DNA of 64,000 nt, from the NCBI RefSeq assembly GCF_000378345.1, contig NZ_KB899547.1:248001-312000 (forward strand). Direction: 5' to 3'. A model generated the notes under the pieces. The model was not told where the DNA came from and did no database searches. It worked only from the letters and a program-made list of their open reading frames with translations. This DNA is from Hirschia maritima DSM 19733 (GTDB taxonomy: Bacteria > Pseudomonadota > Alphaproteobacteria > Caulobacterales > Hyphomonadaceae). The position numbers and the translations under genes were made by a program. Shown here piece by piece: positions 51,865 to 62,428 of this stretch; within the stretch, counting starts at the first letter, position 1, and every line of letters begins with the position of its first letter.

Positions 51865-53214
51865 TTAGCTATCTGAGCCGGGAACTTTCGCCCACAAATC
51901 ATAGCAATCTGCATCGGTGATTTCAGCCTTCACTATGTCACCTGCTTCGAGGTCTGGATAGTTTTCCAGGTGAACAAGTCCGTCAATTTCAGGTGCATCT
52001 GCTTTTGTGCGTCCTACGGCCGATTCCCCATTTGAATCGTCAATTATCACATCAAGGACGCGTCCAATTTGTGCTTCAGAACGTTCATGAGAGATTTCTT
52101 GCTGTAGCTGCATAAAGCGGTGCCAACGCTCTTCTTTCACTTCCTCGGGAACATGGTCTGGAAGGTCGTGAGATACTGCACCCTTAACATCTTCGTATTT
52201 AAAGCAACCAGCTCTATCGATTTTGGCTTCGCGCATGAAGTCCATAAGCGTTTCAAAATCATCGTCGGTTTCTCCTGGGAAACCAACAATGAATGTCGAT
52301 CGAATGGCAATATCAGGAACATCCCGGCGCCATTGCTGGATACGTTCGAGCACTTTGTCTTGTTTTGCCGGGCGTTTCATGTTGCGAAGAACATTTGGTG
52401 ACGCATGCTGGAATGGAATGTCGATATAGGGAAGAATTTTGCCTTCCGCCATTAACGGGATGATTTTATCAACGTGTGGATACGGATAAACATAGTGCAA
52501 GCGTGTCCACATGCCCATGTCACCGAGACCTTCACACAGGTCTTGGAAGCGAGTTTCGTATTCTTTATCTTTCCAAGTACGTGGCTCGTATTTGATATCC
52601 ATTCCGTATGCAGAAGTATCTTGTGAAATCACAAGGAGTTCATTTACACCAGCTGCCTGCAGTTGTTCAGCTTCGCGCAAAACGCGATCAATCGGGCGAG
52701 AAGCAAGGTCTCCGCGCAATGCTGGAATGATGCAGAATGTACACCGGTTGGAACAACCTTCAGAAATTTTCAAATACGCATAGTGGCGAGGCGTTAGGCG
52801 AATACCGCTTTCTGGCACCAAACTTTGAAATGCACCTGAAGGAGGAGGGCAATGTTTGTGTACCGACTCCATCACTTGCTCATATTGAGCTGGACCGGAG
52901 ATAGCTAAAACCTTGTCGTATTGTGCTTCAATAACTTCGGGCTCCGCACCCAAACACCCTGTAACGATAACGCGTCCGTTTTCTTCTAGCGCCTCTCCGA
53001 TTGCATCGAGGCTTTCATCACGTGCAGAATCCAAGAAACCACACGTATTCACCAACACTAAGTTTGCACCTTTGTAGTCGGGTGAGATTTCATATCCTTC
53101 AGCACGTAAACGCGTAATGATACGCTCGGAATCCACCAATGCTTTGGGGCAACCCAAAGAAACAATTCCGATTTTTGGAGCAACCCCACGAATTGGTGCC
53201 TGATCGGTTTGCAT
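51865..53214 (-). CDS. rimO: Ribosomal protein S12 methylthiotransferase RimO
   Basis: 449 residues. [18 protein letters not shown] and [10 protein letters not shown] form the UPF0004 domain; the radical-SAM cluster is CSNRCTFC; the TRAM domain ends the protein. It adds a methylthio group to an Asp of S12. The ATG with AAGGA upstream is at 53214; a longer frame to 53334 would add 40 unlikely residues. Confidence 0.95.
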   Translation of the reverse strand: MQTDQAPIRGVAPKIGIVSLGCPKALVDSERIITRLRAEGYEISPDYKGANLVLVNTCGFLDSARDESLDAIGEALEENGRVIVTGCLGAEPEVIEAQYDKVLAISGPAQYEQVMESVHKHCPPPSGAFQSLVPESGIRLTPRHYAYLKISEGCSNRCTFCIIPALRGDLASRPIDRVLREAEQLQAAGVNELLVISQDTSAYGMDIKYEPRTWKDKEYETRFQDLCEGLGDMGMWTRLHYVYPYPHVDKIIPLMAEGKILPYIDIPFQHASPNVLRNMKRPAKQDKVLERIQQWRRDVPDIAIRSTFIVGFPGETDDDFETLMDFMREAKIDRAGCFKYEDVKGAVSHDLPDHVPEEVKEERWHRFMQLQQEISHERSEAQIGRVLDVIIDDSNGESAVGRTKADAPEIDGLVHLENYPDLEAGDIVKAEITDADCYDLWAKVPGSDS

Positions 53215-53413
53215 TGATAGTGTCCTTGTTGAAGAAATAAGTTTGAGTGCTAGAGGCAGATAGTACGCTCCAGCTGTCTTTGCAACCGAACGCAAAGAGG
53301 GTGTGCCATACTTGAAAACAGCACGGTTTAGCAAGTCTTATTCAAAAAAAGCAAAACAGAGAACTAAAAGTGATACTTTTGTTCTACAGTGAAGTTTGGA
53401 TTTTGGAGGGATT

Positions 53414-53770
53414 TTAAACGACGTCTGAGCTAGACTCGTTGGTATCGTTTGGACCTTCACCCGGTTCAAATTCCAACCCGGCGACAATACCATCATTCCA
53501 GATGACGCGGCAGAGGCGACGCTTCCCAGCGTATTGAATTCTTATCTGCTCAGGAAAAGACTTGGCACCTTGGCAAGATATTCTTAGGCCAGTCTCACTG
53601 ACATCATTGATGATACATGGGTCGCTACCACCGCTCTTATAGTAGACGCGGGAGTCGCGATACGTGGAAAGTCTGTCATCGGTGCGATGTTCCACTGGTC
53701 CTTCTTCGACGATCTCTTCGACCTCATCATTTTTCTTGGAACCGCGCTTTAGAATATCCAGGATACCCAT
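53414..53770 (-). CDS. PilZ domain c-di-GMP-binding protein
   Basis: 118 residues. The PilZ signature RTDDR (RxxxR) lies near residue 28 and INDVSETGLRISCQG (D/NxSxxG) near 54. The N-terminus is lysine-rich (MGILDILKRGSKKNDEVEE). It probably binds cyclic di-GMP and could regulate motility or polysaccharide synthesis. The target is unknown; the 242 bases after it on the minus strand hold no gene. Confidence 0.85.
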   Translation of the reverse strand: MGILDILKRGSKKNDEVEEIVEEGPVEHRTDDRLSTYRDSRVYYKSGGSDPCIINDVSETGLRISCQGAKSFPEQIRIQYAGKRRLCRVIWNDGIVAGLEFEPGEGPNDTNESSSDVV

Positions 53771-54011
53771 TTCTTGTAACCGTGTCTCACCAGTGTTGTA
53801 ACTTCGCGGGTAAATTATGCTGAAGCTACTAACAAAAAGTAAGTAGAAATCGCTAGATTTATGAATTCAAAGTAAAAAGGTGAGTTTGTGAAGTTGTTTT
53901 AGTATTAAATGAATTTTCTGGTTGAGCTGTACTGTGAATATTTACGTAATGAAAAATTACTGGCGAGTTTTGAAGTAAAACTGCCAGTAAATTTATGATG
54001 ATGAAGAAGTG

Positions 54012-54347
54012 TTATTCTTCAGCAGCTGCCAGTTCTATCCCATTTTCTTCAAAGAATTCGCGCAATTCACCTTGTTCGAACATATCCTTAACAATGTCAC
54101 ATCCACCAACGAACTCTCCCTTTACATAAAGCTGGGGAATAGTTGGCCAATTGGAGAAGTCTTTGATCCCTTGGCGTATATCTTGGTCTTCTAGAACGTT
54201 CAAAGAGTTATATTCAACTCCGATATAATTCAGGATTTGAGTTACAGTTGATGAGAAGCCGCATTGTGGGAAGACAGGCGTGCCTTTCATGAATAGCATT
54301 ACATCATTTGTATCGATGGCGTTTTTGATTGTTTCTTGAGCTGACAT
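54012..54347 (-). CDS. grxD: Monothiol CGFS glutaredoxin (Grx4 type)
   Basis: 111 residues. [15 protein letters not shown] carries the CGFS active site and [17 protein letters not shown] the cis-proline and glycine loop. CGFS glutaredoxins transfer Fe-S clusters and form [2Fe-2S] heterocomplexes with BolA. AGGA precedes the ATG at 54347. It is the third gene of a minus-strand set bolA-aldo/keto reductase-grxD, which fits this partnership. Confidence 0.93.
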   Translation of the reverse strand: MSAQETIKNAIDTNDVMLFMKGTPVFPQCGFSSTVTQILNYIGVEYNSLNVLEDQDIRQGIKDFSNWPTIPQLYVKGEFVGGCDIVKDMFEQGELREFFEENGIELAAAEE

Positions 54348-54390
54348 ATGAGCAGTCCTGGCTTTTTTTACAGTTATTGCAGAGCTAAGT

Positions 54391-55275
54391 CTAAAGCGAA
54401 GGAATTTCAAGCTTTTCCGAACATGATATGATATTTGCTCTTAGATTTTCTGGACGCGTTGTTGTCGTCAAGATGATATCTGCGAGCCCTGACTGTGAAA
54501 CCCATTGCAGACATTCATCAGCTGTTAGACTTTGCCTAAGAAACGGTTTTCGTCTGAACATCGCTCGCGCAGAATACCAAATATCCGTTGGTTTCAATGA
54601 TAATCGGATACCTTTTGCGGCAGGCGCGAGTGCTTCAATGCCTATTATCCCGATATTCCTACTGCGAGCAAATTCAAGACGATCTAGATCTTGCGCTGGC
54701 AGTTCAGCATGTAGCGGAGCCATTATTATATCAAAAGCTTCGCTTTCTATCGCTTTATCTAGCTCACTACCGCGTCCGGCAATCCCGGCAAATTTGAATA
54801 AGCCTTCTTCTTTTAACCGCGAAAGGTCATTGAACAATTGGTCATTTAAATCATGCATCCCAGGGCCATGAAGAAAGAAGGCATCAATTGAGCCAAGCCT
54901 AGAGCTACTTTCAATCAATTGTTGCTTCAGCGCATCGAAACTAAAATCTTTATGAAGCTGGCGTCCGTTTCGAAAAGTACCGCCTTTTGTGATAATGAAT
55001 GGCGGAGGTAAATGAGACTGAGACGCGGTGCTCTCAAGTCCCATAGCTAGTCGGTCTTCCGCCAGCCCGTTTCCATAAAAAGGAGCAGTATCAAAAACGC
55101 TGATCCCCAAATGGCGTGCTTGAGCGACGAGCTTTATAACTTTGTCATCACTAATGATAGGAGCTGATAGTGCTCCAGATATTCCAAACCCCAGCAGAGG
55201 CAATACTTTTCCTGTAGCCCCTAAAGCACGAGCTGGAATGGTCTTATTGGGAAGTGATGAAAGTGGATTATCCAT
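54391..55275 (-). CDS. Aldo/keto reductase family protein
   Basis: 294 residues. The catalytic tetrad is readable: Asp and Tyr in [10 protein letters not shown], Lys in FIITKGG and His in [21 protein letters not shown] at the start and the TIM-barrel pattern agree with AKR. It uses NADPH to reduce a carbonyl; substrate unknown. Placed between bolA and grxD. Confidence 0.85.
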   Translation of the reverse strand: MDNPLSSLPNKTIPARALGATGKVLPLLGFGISGALSAPIISDDKVIKLVAQARHLGISVFDTAPFYGNGLAEDRLAMGLESTASQSHLPPPFIITKGGTFRNGRQLHKDFSFDALKQQLIESSSRLGSIDAFFLHGPGMHDLNDQLFNDLSRLKEEGLFKFAGIAGRGSELDKAIESEAFDIIMAPLHAELPAQDLDRLEFARSRNIGIIGIEALAPAAKGIRLSLKPTDIWYSARAMFRRKPFLRQSLTADECLQWVSQSGLADIILTTTTRPENLRANIISCSEKLEIPSL

Positions 55276-55297
55276 TACAATTTAGATTTGAGACAAT

Positions 55298-55540
55298 CTA
55301 CTTTGGAGCGCGTGTTTTGAGCGCTAAAGCGTGGAGTTTTCCGTCTGCGCCATCCATTGCACCTTTCAAAGCAGAATAAACCATCTGGTGTTGGGCAACG
55401 CGTGTTTTGCCCCGAAATTGTTCGGAAACAATCTCTGCTTGCCAGTGATTATTATCGCCAGCCAAGTCAGTTATGGTGATTTCGGCTTCAGGAAAACCCT
55501 CGGTTAGGTGGGTCAAGAGCTCATCGTATGACATTGCCAT
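55298..55540 (-). CDS. bolA: BolA family protein
   Basis: 80 residues. SYDELLTHLTEGFPEAEITITDLAGDNNHWQAEIVSEQF and RVAQHQMVYSALKGAM with the conserved HQ-type cluster histidine show a BolA/IbaG-type protein. It probably shares an Fe-S cluster with the Grx4 two genes away. AGGAA precedes the ATG. Confidence 0.9.
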   Translation of the reverse strand: MAMSYDELLTHLTEGFPEAEITITDLAGDNNHWQAEIVSEQFRGKTRVAQHQMVYSALKGAMDGADGKLHALALKTRAPK

Positions 55541-55743
55541 GTGAAGGATTCCTACTTCTAGTTATTAAATGCAAATGAGCATTCTTCATTTCTAGCTCCA
55601 TATGTAGGTGTTTCGAGCATGAGAATGCAAGCATACTTAGTGCAGTTGACCAAATTTAGTGTCGCAAGTTGGCGCTACGTCACAGCTTGCTGCTTGTCGA
55701 CTATTCTCTAGAGTGAGTTCAATTAAATAGGGAGGTTATTAGT

Positions 55744-56034
55744 ATGATTGGCGTCACTGCGAAACTAGAGATTCAGGATGGCAAGCAAAGTGAATTTGAA
55801 GCGGTTTGCAAAGAGCTTGTTGCGAAAGTAAATGCAAATGAAGAAGATTGCATTTTGTATCAGTGCTTTAAAACAGACAAATCTGATACGAGTTACGTTT
55901 TTATGGAGCAATATAAAACCATGGATTCAATATTGGCTCATGGAAAAACAGAATATTTTTTGGCTGCACAGCAAAAGTTAGGGCCACTGCTAACTGCTCC
56001 ACCGGTTATCGAAATGCATAATTTGGTAGGGTAA
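55744..56034 (+). CDS. Antibiotic biosynthesis monooxygenase (ABM) domain protein
   Basis: 96 residues. IGVTAKLEIQDGKQSEFEAVCKELVAKVNANEEDCILYQCF is the ABM fold, and YVFMEQYKTMDSILAHGKTEYF its second half. Such dimeric enzymes oxidise quinones or other small molecules, or act as stress proteins. GGGAGG precedes the ATG and a terminator follows, so it is a single-gene unit. Confidence 0.85.
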   Translation: MIGVTAKLEIQDGKQSEFEAVCKELVAKVNANEEDCILYQCFKTDKSDTSYVFMEQYKTMDSILAHGKTEYFLAAQQKLGPLLTAPPVIEMHNLVG

Positions 56035-56048
56035 AGCCAAAATTTATT

Positions 56049-56078
56049 CGGAGGTCTCTTTGGCCTCCGTTTTTTTTG
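56049..56078 (+). terminator. Terminator after the ABM-domain gene
   Basis: CGGAGG (56049-56054) pairs with CCTCCG (56064-56069), followed by a run of T to 56077. Confidence 0.85.
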
Positions 56079-56203
56079 TGCTCAAAAAAAGTGATAACGC
56101 TGACGCGACGAAATGAATTGACAATCGTATTAGTTCGAATATGAAGTATATTTAGTTCATTTGCGAACTAATATACTGAGTTTTTGCGGACAGGGAATTT
56201 GAG

Positions 56204-56644
56204 ATGAGTCAATCATTGATGATGTTTGAGCAAATGGGAGCTAAAGCCTTCTCTCAAGGAGTGGGGCAAATGGCACCTTATTTCTCAACAATTGATCCCG
56301 AAGTCGTTGAACTAAAGCCGGGCTATTGTGAGCTTGTTCTGAGAAATCAGAAAAAGGTTCATAATCATCTTGGAACCATACATGCGATTGCGATGTGTAA
56401 TGCTGCTGAGCTAGTTGGAGGAGTGACAACTGATGTCTCTATTCCCGCTGGAGCGCGGTGGATTCCGCAGGGCATGACAGTCAAATATCTAGCGAAAGCT
56501 AAGACAGATTTGAAAGTTGTATGTGATGCCAAAGATGTTGATTTCACTCAAGCAGGTGAAATCATAGTGCCAGTATCTGCGATTGATGATGAAGGAACTG
56601 AATGTTTCTCAGCTCTAATCACCATGAATGTAAAACACGCTTAG
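56204..56644 (+). CDS. Hotdog-fold protein (DUF4442/thioesterase-like)
   Basis: 146 residues. NHLGTIHAIAMCNAAELVGGV is the central hotdog helix of DUF4442/PaaI-like thioesterases, with KYLAKAKTDLKVVCDAKDVD as the following strands. It would hydrolyse an acyl-CoA, substrate unknown. AGGGAAT precedes the ATG. Confidence 0.78.
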   Translation: MSQSLMMFEQMGAKAFSQGVGQMAPYFSTIDPEVVELKPGYCELVLRNQKKVHNHLGTIHAIAMCNAAELVGGVTTDVSIPAGARWIPQGMTVKYLAKAKTDLKVVCDAKDVDFTQAGEIIVPVSAIDDEGTECFSALITMNVKHA

Positions 56645-56671
56645 TATTAAATTTTCCAATAGGAACTCACG

Positions 56672-56706
56672 CCAGAAAGCTCTTTTGAGCTTTCTGGTGC
56701 TTTTTT
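56672..56706 (+). terminator. Terminator after the hotdog gene
   Basis: CCAGAAAGCTC (56672-56682) pairs exactly with GAGCTTTCTGG (56687-56697), four-base loop, then GTGC and six T. Confidence 0.85.
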
Positions 56707-57190
56707 ACTCATCATCTAAAACAAAGCGATTGCGTAGTTCTTCAGGTGGCAAATAGCATTTGTCTAATTTGCCAAATAATGAATATCGATTGCTCGCGAC
56801 AATGCTATATAACCAGTCTCTAATTTTTTGGGGAATGAACCTGAAAACTTGCAAGTGTCTCGCTGGGCCGCCGGCACGATTGAACAAAGCAAAAGCTGCA
56901 TCTGATGAAAAGAACGCCTTGTCGTTTTCAATATAAATGAAGGTTTTAGGGGCGTCGGGATCGATACCATGCCTTGATGCGATTTCACGGCCCTTGCTAG
57001 ATTTAATCGCCACAAAATGAATGGGCGGGTCAGATTTGTCGTGCTTGAACACATATCTAACTGTGCGTGAACAGATCACGCATTCGCCGTCATATACGTA
57101 GATGGGTGGGGTCTGATGAGATAATTTACTAGTCAAATTTGTGAATGTTTGCTTGAATCTTTTGAGGTCGCATATCGCGACTTCAAACAT
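56705..57190 (-). CDS. DCC family thiol-disulfide oxidoreductase-like protein (DUF393)
   Basis: 161 residues. IYVYDGECVICSRTVRYV is the DxxCxxC signature of DUF393, and SSDAAFALFNRAGGP the second conserved block. A thioredoxin-like role is inferred. The start may be the ATG at 57190 or an internal TTG about 60 bases later, since the first 30 residues precede the domain. Confidence 0.78.
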   Translation of the reverse strand: MFEVAICDLKRFKQTFTNLTSKLSHQTPPIYVYDGECVICSRTVRYVFKHDKSDPPIHFVAIKSSKGREIASRHGIDPDAPKTFIYIENDKAFFSSDAAFALFNRAGGPARHLQVFRFIPQKIRDWLYSIVASNRYSLFGKLDKCYLPPEELRNRFVLDDE

Positions 57191-57202
57191 GGGGGGATGT
57201 TA

Positions 57203-58003
57203 ATGACAACAAAGAAACATGATTTAGTTTCGATGCCAACTGACCTGATATATGAATTTCGTCAGATGCAGGTAATGCTGGACTCTGATGTTGCCAAGGC
57301 CTTCGGGAGTGTTACGAAAAGAGTAAATGAGGCTCGCAACCGGAACAGTAAAAAGTTCACCGATAATCATGCTTTTCAACTGAATATGGAAGAAGCTGAA
57401 TATTTGAAGTCGCTGAAAGCGACCTCAAAAACAGGAAGAGGCGGACGTCGTACTTTACCTTGGGTGTATACTGTTAAAGGGGTAGGACGATTGGCAATGA
57501 TTCTAGATACACCGGAAGCATTGGCTGCCAGTGACCTTATCCTTGATACTTTTTTGGAAGTTTATGGTCAGTTGAAAAGCGGTCAAGCGATGGTGAAAGT
57601 GTCAAAGCCATCTCGCTTTGAGGTCTCAGCAGAAGAGGCTGAAGCAGCGCAAAAAATAAGGCTAAAACTGGCCAAAGCAGTCTCAGGTTTAATTGACAGT
57701 CTTTTTGAGCTCGACGAGGCAAATCTTAAACAATATGGGCAGGCTGCTGTGTCAGCGATTGGAGAAGATATAATTGCGAGATTTAAAACCAAGCCGCTAG
57801 AAAATGGACGTATAGTAGCGGATACGCACTTGGTGTTAGCGCAAGCTAGAGAAATCAATATTCAAGCCGATGGCAAGGAATTAGATAATCTTCAAAAGAA
57901 GATAGAACTCGTTGAGCGTTTGCAAAAGCTCCATCGTGAAATGGAGCCTTATGCATTTATCGAAATGATGGATGGTCTAAATGGCAAGATCGATGAGATT
58001 TAG
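57203..58003 (+). CDS. ORF6N-domain protein, phage-derived
   Basis: 266 residues. RQMQVMLDSDVAKAFGSVTKRVNEARNRNSKKF and GRGGRRTLPWVYTVKGVGRLAMIL are the two conserved blocks of ORF6N, a DNA-binding-type domain common in phage antirepressor genes. The rest is helical (LAKAVSGLIDSLFELDEA; LEKKIELVERLQKLHREM-like) and probably mediates assembly. GGGGGG before ATG-TTA-ATG makes the ATG at 57203 the likely start. No integrase or phage genes are near, so this is an isolated remnant or domesticated regulator. Confidence 0.78.
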   Translation: MTTKKHDLVSMPTDLIYEFRQMQVMLDSDVAKAFGSVTKRVNEARNRNSKKFTDNHAFQLNMEEAEYLKSLKATSKTGRGGRRTLPWVYTVKGVGRLAMILDTPEALAASDLILDTFLEVYGQLKSGQAMVKVSKPSRFEVSAEEAEAAQKIRLKLAKAVSGLIDSLFELDEANLKQYGQAAVSAIGEDIIARFKTKPLENGRIVADTHLVLAQAREINIQADGKELDNLQKKIELVERLQKLHREMEPYAFIEMMDGLNGKIDEI

Positions 58004-58004
58004 C

Positions 58005-60275
58005 CTAGTCTAAGCTAGTCATGTATTCTGGCATCCAGTCTTCATGGGCTTGGCGTAGTTCAGCAATGGATATTGATTGATCAGCTAGTTGAATGCTGTC
58101 TCCGCCAAATTCACCAATTGGAGCAAATGGGATGTTTGCTTCGCCTGCTTTAGCCATCGCATCGGCAACATTACCTGGTGAAACTGCGACAAGGTACCGG
58201 CCTTGGTCTTCACCAAAATAGTGTGCCAATAGATCAAGATCATCAGCAAAGGCAGCATTGTTGATTGCCACACCTACATTTGCGCCAAGGCCCATTTCAG
58301 CAGCAGCGCATGCAAGGCCACCATCAGAAACATCGTGACAAGCTGTTACTAAACGCGCTTTGATCAATGAGCGTACAAATTCACCACGGCGTTTTTCAGT
58401 GGCAAGGTCAACACTTGGTGGTGGACCTTCTTCGCGGCCAACGACTTCACGCAGATAGAGGCTAGCATTCAGATGCGTGCCTGCATCACCCACCAACATC
58501 AACACATCGCCAAGACGTGCTTTGGAGGAAGTGGTTGTCTCTTCAATATTTTTGACAAGACCAATACCCCCGCACACAGGCGTAGGTGGAATTGGAACAC
58601 CATCTGTTTGGTTGTTTAGAGATACGTTTCCTGAAACAACAGGGAAATCGAGCTCTTTACAAGCCTGCGCCATACCTTCGATTGCTTTGACGATATAGCC
58701 CATTGTGTCGGGCTGGTTTGGGCTACCAAAGTTTAGGTTGTTTGTAATCGAAACAGGTTCTGCACCAACAGAAGACAGGTTTCTGTAAGCTTCTGCAACA
58801 GCTTGCTTTCCACCTTCAAACGGATCGGCCGCCACATATTGTGGGTTACAGTCTGAACAGATGGCCAGAGCTTTATCAGTGCCATGAACGCGAACAAGAG
58901 CTGCGTTTCCGCCAGATTCTGATGAATCAACAGTATCGCCCATCACGTGGCGATCATACTGTTCCCATACCCAGCGCTTGGATGCCATGTTTGGCAAAGC
59001 AAGCATTGTTTTTAATGTTTCGGCATAATTGGCAGGTGTTGGAATATCTTCGCGAGCAACTGCTGGAGCAGGAGTAGGTTCGTTCCAAGGTAAATCGTAT
59101 TTCGGTGCATCTTCAGCCAATGGTGGAACGGGGATGTCACATACAGTTTCACCAAACTGAGTTAATACAAAGCGACCAGTATCCGTTGTTTTACCGATAA
59201 CCTCTGCATCAAGATCCCATTTCTTGAAAATGGCTTTTGCAACATCTTCACGGCCTGGTTTCAGGATCATCAACATGCGTTCTTGCGATTCTGACAGCAT
59301 GATTTCAAATGCCGTCATGTTGGTTTCACGCTGTGGTACGGCATCCATATCCATCTCGATACCAATGCCACCTTTATCGGCGATCTCCACTGCTGAAGAG
59401 GTTAGGCCTGCAGCTCCCATATCTTGGATTGATTCAATGGCGTCAGTTGCCATGAGTTCAAGACATGCTTCGATCAATAGCTTTTCAGTGAAAGGCGCAC
59501 CTACCTGAACTGTTGGGCGTTTCTCTTCATCGCCTTCAGCAAATTCAGCAGACGACATAGACGCGCCACCGATACCATCACGTCCGGTTTTGGCACCCAC
59601 ATACATAACAGAGCGGCCCGGCACGGCACCTTTGGCGTAGAAAATCTTGTCTTGGTCAGCTAGACCAACCGCCATCGCATTCACGAGGATGTTGCCATTA
59701 TAGCCTTTGTGGAATTGTGTTTCACCGGCAACTGTAGGAACCCCAACACAGTTTCCATATCCACCGATACCAGCCACAACACCTTCGACCAAAGAGCGTG
59801 TTTTCTGATGGCTTGGCTCACCAAAACGTAGGGCGTTTACGAGCGCGACAGGGCGTGCACCCATGGTGAAAACATCGCGTAGGATACCACCAACACCTGT
59901 TGCCGCCCCTTGATAAGGTTCAATGAATGAAGGGTGGTTGTGGCTTTCCATCTTAAAGATACAAGCCTGACCATCATCAATATCTACGACACCAGCGTTT
60001 TCACCCGGGCCTTGAATGACGCGATCACCCTTGGTTGGAAATTTAGCCAAATGCATACGGGATGATTTGTAGGAGCAGTGCTCTGACCACATCTCACCAA
60101 TCACGCCCAACTCAACGCGGTTTGGCGCGCGGCCAAGGCGATCTAGCATCACTTTATACTCTTCGGCGTTAACACCTCTTTCAGCAGCATCCTGTTCATT
60201 TTGAACAGCTGTCATTGCTTCAAGAATTTTTAACTGAAGATCGCGGGCGGGGAGTTTTTGTTTGGTCGTGCTCAT
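58005..60275 (-). CDS. purL: Phosphoribosylformylglycinamidine synthase subunit PurL
   Basis: 756 residues. [41 protein letters not shown] and [21 protein letters not shown] are diagnostic of the small (bacterial) PurL, which needs PurS and PurQ. It converts FGAR to FGAM with ATP and glutamine. The PurS and PurQ genes are 1.2-4.2 kb upstream on the same strand, with two other genes between. Confidence 0.97.
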   Translation of the reverse strand: MSTTKQKLPARDLQLKILEAMTAVQNEQDAAERGVNAEEYKVMLDRLGRAPNRVELGVIGEMWSEHCSYKSSRMHLAKFPTKGDRVIQGPGENAGVVDIDDGQACIFKMESHNHPSFIEPYQGAATGVGGILRDVFTMGARPVALVNALRFGEPSHQKTRSLVEGVVAGIGGYGNCVGVPTVAGETQFHKGYNGNILVNAMAVGLADQDKIFYAKGAVPGRSVMYVGAKTGRDGIGGASMSSAEFAEGDEEKRPTVQVGAPFTEKLLIEACLELMATDAIESIQDMGAAGLTSSAVEIADKGGIGIEMDMDAVPQRETNMTAFEIMLSESQERMLMILKPGREDVAKAIFKKWDLDAEVIGKTTDTGRFVLTQFGETVCDIPVPPLAEDAPKYDLPWNEPTPAPAVAREDIPTPANYAETLKTMLALPNMASKRWVWEQYDRHVMGDTVDSSESGGNAALVRVHGTDKALAICSDCNPQYVAADPFEGGKQAVAEAYRNLSSVGAEPVSITNNLNFGSPNQPDTMGYIVKAIEGMAQACKELDFPVVSGNVSLNNQTDGVPIPPTPVCGGIGLVKNIEETTTSSKARLGDVLMLVGDAGTHLNASLYLREVVGREEGPPPSVDLATEKRRGEFVRSLIKARLVTACHDVSDGGLACAAAEMGLGANVGVAINNAAFADDLDLLAHYFGEDQGRYLVAVSPGNVADAMAKAGEANIPFAPIGEFGGDSIQLADQSISIAELRQAHEDWMPEYMTSLD

Positions 60276-60430
60276 GAAGCGCCGTTTAGCATTAACTGCA
60301 AGCCGATGCTAGATATCTGTTCGTGAGTTTTACAACAAAATTGATTGCTAACTGATGTGGCGGGTTATCGATTTTGCGAGACAGATCAATTTCTTTGATT
60401 TAAGGCTGCTTTTCTCATAAAGGAGCGCAC

Positions 60431-60820
60431 ATGTCTTATATGCCTGACCCGTGGCACATTCTGAAAATGAAATCGGATCTCTCTAATGACGAGATTGATT
60501 CGATGATGTCTGATGAAGCTTGGCAGGCCATTTATGAATGGCGAGATATGCGAAATGAAAGGCATGATCCAGACATTCGCAGATTACGCATGTGTTTTGT
60601 CGGTTTTAGCCCAGAACTCAAAGAAAAACTTGGCGATGAAGCTTTTGAGCTTGGTTTTCTGGTGGACAATGGGCTGACTAAGAAACTTGATTTTCTGGTG
60701 TGCGGTCCCACATCGCCAGCCTCTAAAATCAAAGCCGCTGAAAAATACGGTGTTGAAATACTGCTCGAGCATGAATTTCATGAGTTTAAAGATACTGGTG
60801 AGCTGCCCATTAGGGAGTGA
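60431..60820 (+). CDS. Stand-alone BRCT domain-like protein
   Basis: 129 residues. About residues 55-125 form a BRCT-like unit: MCFVGFSPELKEKLGDEAFELGFLVDNGLTKKLDFLVCGP, then SKIKAAEKYGVEILLEHEF. This pattern matches the C-terminal BRCT of DNA ligase A. The N-terminal 50 residues are helical and acidic. AAGGAG precedes the ATG. It ends next to the immunity-like gene on the other strand. The role (DNA damage or protein binding) is inferred. Confidence 0.65.
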   Translation: MSYMPDPWHILKMKSDLSNDEIDSMMSDEAWQAIYEWRDMRNERHDPDIRRLRMCFVGFSPELKEKLGDEAFELGFLVDNGLTKKLDFLVCGPTSPASKIKAAEKYGVEILLEHEFHEFKDTGELPIRE

Positions 60821-61429
60821 TTACTCACCCAATCGAATTTCGATTGTTCCACCTTCTGGCATGTCACGAATTTGTCCGGCTAGGTCCACATAAAACGGAA
60901 CAAGTTCGGTGATGGGAACTGACGTCATGTTCTCAACGGTTTCTTGACCGCCGCCAACAAATGGCATTTGCGGGAAGAGGCGGTGACCCATTGGTAGGGC
61001 ACCATTTGCATCTTGCCAATCATGACATAAGCGCCAACCAGTCATGTTTGAATAGTCTTTGAGTAAACGCGTTGCCCAGCCCTCAAGATCGTGCGCGACG
61101 CGTACAAATTTACCTGTTTCAAGGTCCATTTTTAATATACCTTGGTTGGACACAAAAAACGGATAACCAATAGCATCAACAGCGAACGCATAAGTCACAC
61201 CACCAGTTTTGGGATATTGGCGAGACCAAGTTTTGATTGTTGGATGGTTTTGGCCTGGTAAGTTTAGGAGGCTTTCGTCGGCGAATACCCAAAGGGCATT
61301 TTCCAGTGCGAAAAAGCCATTTCGTTTTTTTAGAAGGTTTTGGAGCTCTTCATTTTGAATGTCATGGGCGGCGGTGTCGGGGCCTAGAGCAGGTGTTGAA
61401 ATGTCCAAAAGCTCTGCAAGTGCACTCAT
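60821..61429 (-). CDS. Immunity-protein-like (SMI1/KNR4 or Tdi1-like) protein
   Basis: 202 residues from the ATG after GGAG. NGFFALENALWVFADESLL, YAFAVDAIGYPFFVSNQGI and NGALPMGHRLFPQMPFVGGG resemble the SMI1/KNR4 superfamily and DUF1851/T6SS-immunity-type proteins, but I cannot assign it firmly. The superfamily includes immunity proteins against toxins; no toxin gene is adjacent. No signal peptide. Tail to tail with the BRCT gene, between purL and purQ. Confidence 0.5.
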   Translation of the reverse strand: MSALAELLDISTPALGPDTAAHDIQNEELQNLLKKRNGFFALENALWVFADESLLNLPGQNHPTIKTWSRQYPKTGGVTYAFAVDAIGYPFFVSNQGILKMDLETGKFVRVAHDLEGWATRLLKDYSNMTGWRLCHDWQDANGALPMGHRLFPQMPFVGGGQETVENMTSVPITELVPFYVDLAGQIRDMPEGGTIEIRLGE

Positions 61430-61465
61430 GACGAACTCCAAATAAAGTCGTTTGTTGAAATTTAT

Positions 61466-62140
61466 TTATGCGTTGACGGTCAATGCTTGTAATAGGCTCT
61501 CAAACATCCCGATTCCGTCTGAACCGCCCTCGTGTCCGCCAATTGCACGTTCAGGGTGGGGCATCATACCAAGCACGCGACCATTTGCAGATGTGATTCC
61601 AGCAATGTCTTTGGCGGAACCATTTGGGTTGCCTACATATTTAAATGGAATTCGACCATCAGCTTCCAGAGTGTCGAGTGTTTTCTCGTCAGCAAAATAG
61701 TTTCCGTCATGATGGGCGACGGGAATTGATATTTCTTGTCCGGATTTATATGCGCTCGTAAAGCCTGTATTTGCATTTTCAACACGTAGCGTTTGTTGTT
61801 TGCAAACAAAGTGTAGGCTTGCATTGCGCATTAGAGCGCCCGGCAGTAGTCCCGTTTCTGTTAGGATTTGAAATCCGTTACACACGCCCAAGATATAACC
61901 GCCGCGATCGGCATGAGCTTTTAGGGCGTCAATGATAGGGGAGTTACCCGCCATTGCGCCGCAACGCAGGTGATCACCATAAGAGAACCCGCCTGGCACC
62001 ATAACGATGTCTGTACCGTTGGGTATGTTTGCATCCTTGTGCCAAACCATTTCTGGTTCTTGACCCGAAACTTTGCGAAGAGCCATTTGAGCGTCGCGGT
62101 CACAGTTTGAACCTGGAAATACAATTACGGCGGATTTCAT
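61466..62140 (-). CDS. purQ: Phosphoribosylformylglycinamidine synthase subunit PurQ (glutaminase)
   Basis: 224 residues. [36 protein letters not shown] and [20 protein letters not shown] with the nucleophilic cysteine identify the class I glutaminase. It supplies ammonia to PurL. A pur operon member after purS. Confidence 0.96.
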   Translation of the reverse strand: MKSAVIVFPGSNCDRDAQMALRKVSGQEPEMVWHKDANIPNGTDIVMVPGGFSYGDHLRCGAMAGNSPIIDALKAHADRGGYILGVCNGFQILTETGLLPGALMRNASLHFVCKQQTLRVENANTGFTSAYKSGQEISIPVAHHDGNYFADEKTLDTLEADGRIPFKYVGNPNGSAKDIAGITSANGRVLGMMPHPERAIGGHEGGSDGIGMFESLLQALTVNA

Positions 62141-62185
62141 ATCTTGGATAACCTTGTTGATTTAGGTTGGAGGAAACGAGCTAAA

Positions 62186-62428
62186 CTAAGCTAGCTCGAT
62201 TTCGTATTTTTCAATGACTGTGTTGGCGAGCAGTTTTTCGCACATGTCTTTCACACGTGCTTCAGCTGCAGATGGTTCTAGGCCATCTTCGAGTTCTAAT
62301 TCTATTACTTTACCAACTCGAACTTCACCGACTTCAGAAAAACCCATGCGAGACAATGTGTCACCAACAGTCTTACCTTGAGGATCAAGCACGCCAGGCT
62401 TTAGGCTTACATGTACACGTGCTTTCAT
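62186..62428 (-). CDS. purS: Phosphoribosylformylglycinamidine synthase subunit PurS
   Basis: 80 residues. KARVHVSLKPGVLDPQGKTV and FSEVGEVRVGKVIELEL are PurS. It stabilises the PurL-PurQ complex. Its ATG is adjacent to the purC stop and preceded by AAGGAG. Confidence 0.95.
   Translation of the reverse strand: MKARVHVSLKPGVLDPQGKTVGDTLSRMGFSEVGEVRVGKVIELELEDGLEPSAAEARVKDMCEKLLANTVIEKYEIELA

Noticed and set aside
53462-53490. GGTTCAAATTCCAACCC resembling a tRNA T-arm
   Set aside because: It lies inside the PilZ gene and no acceptor, D or anticodon arms surround it.
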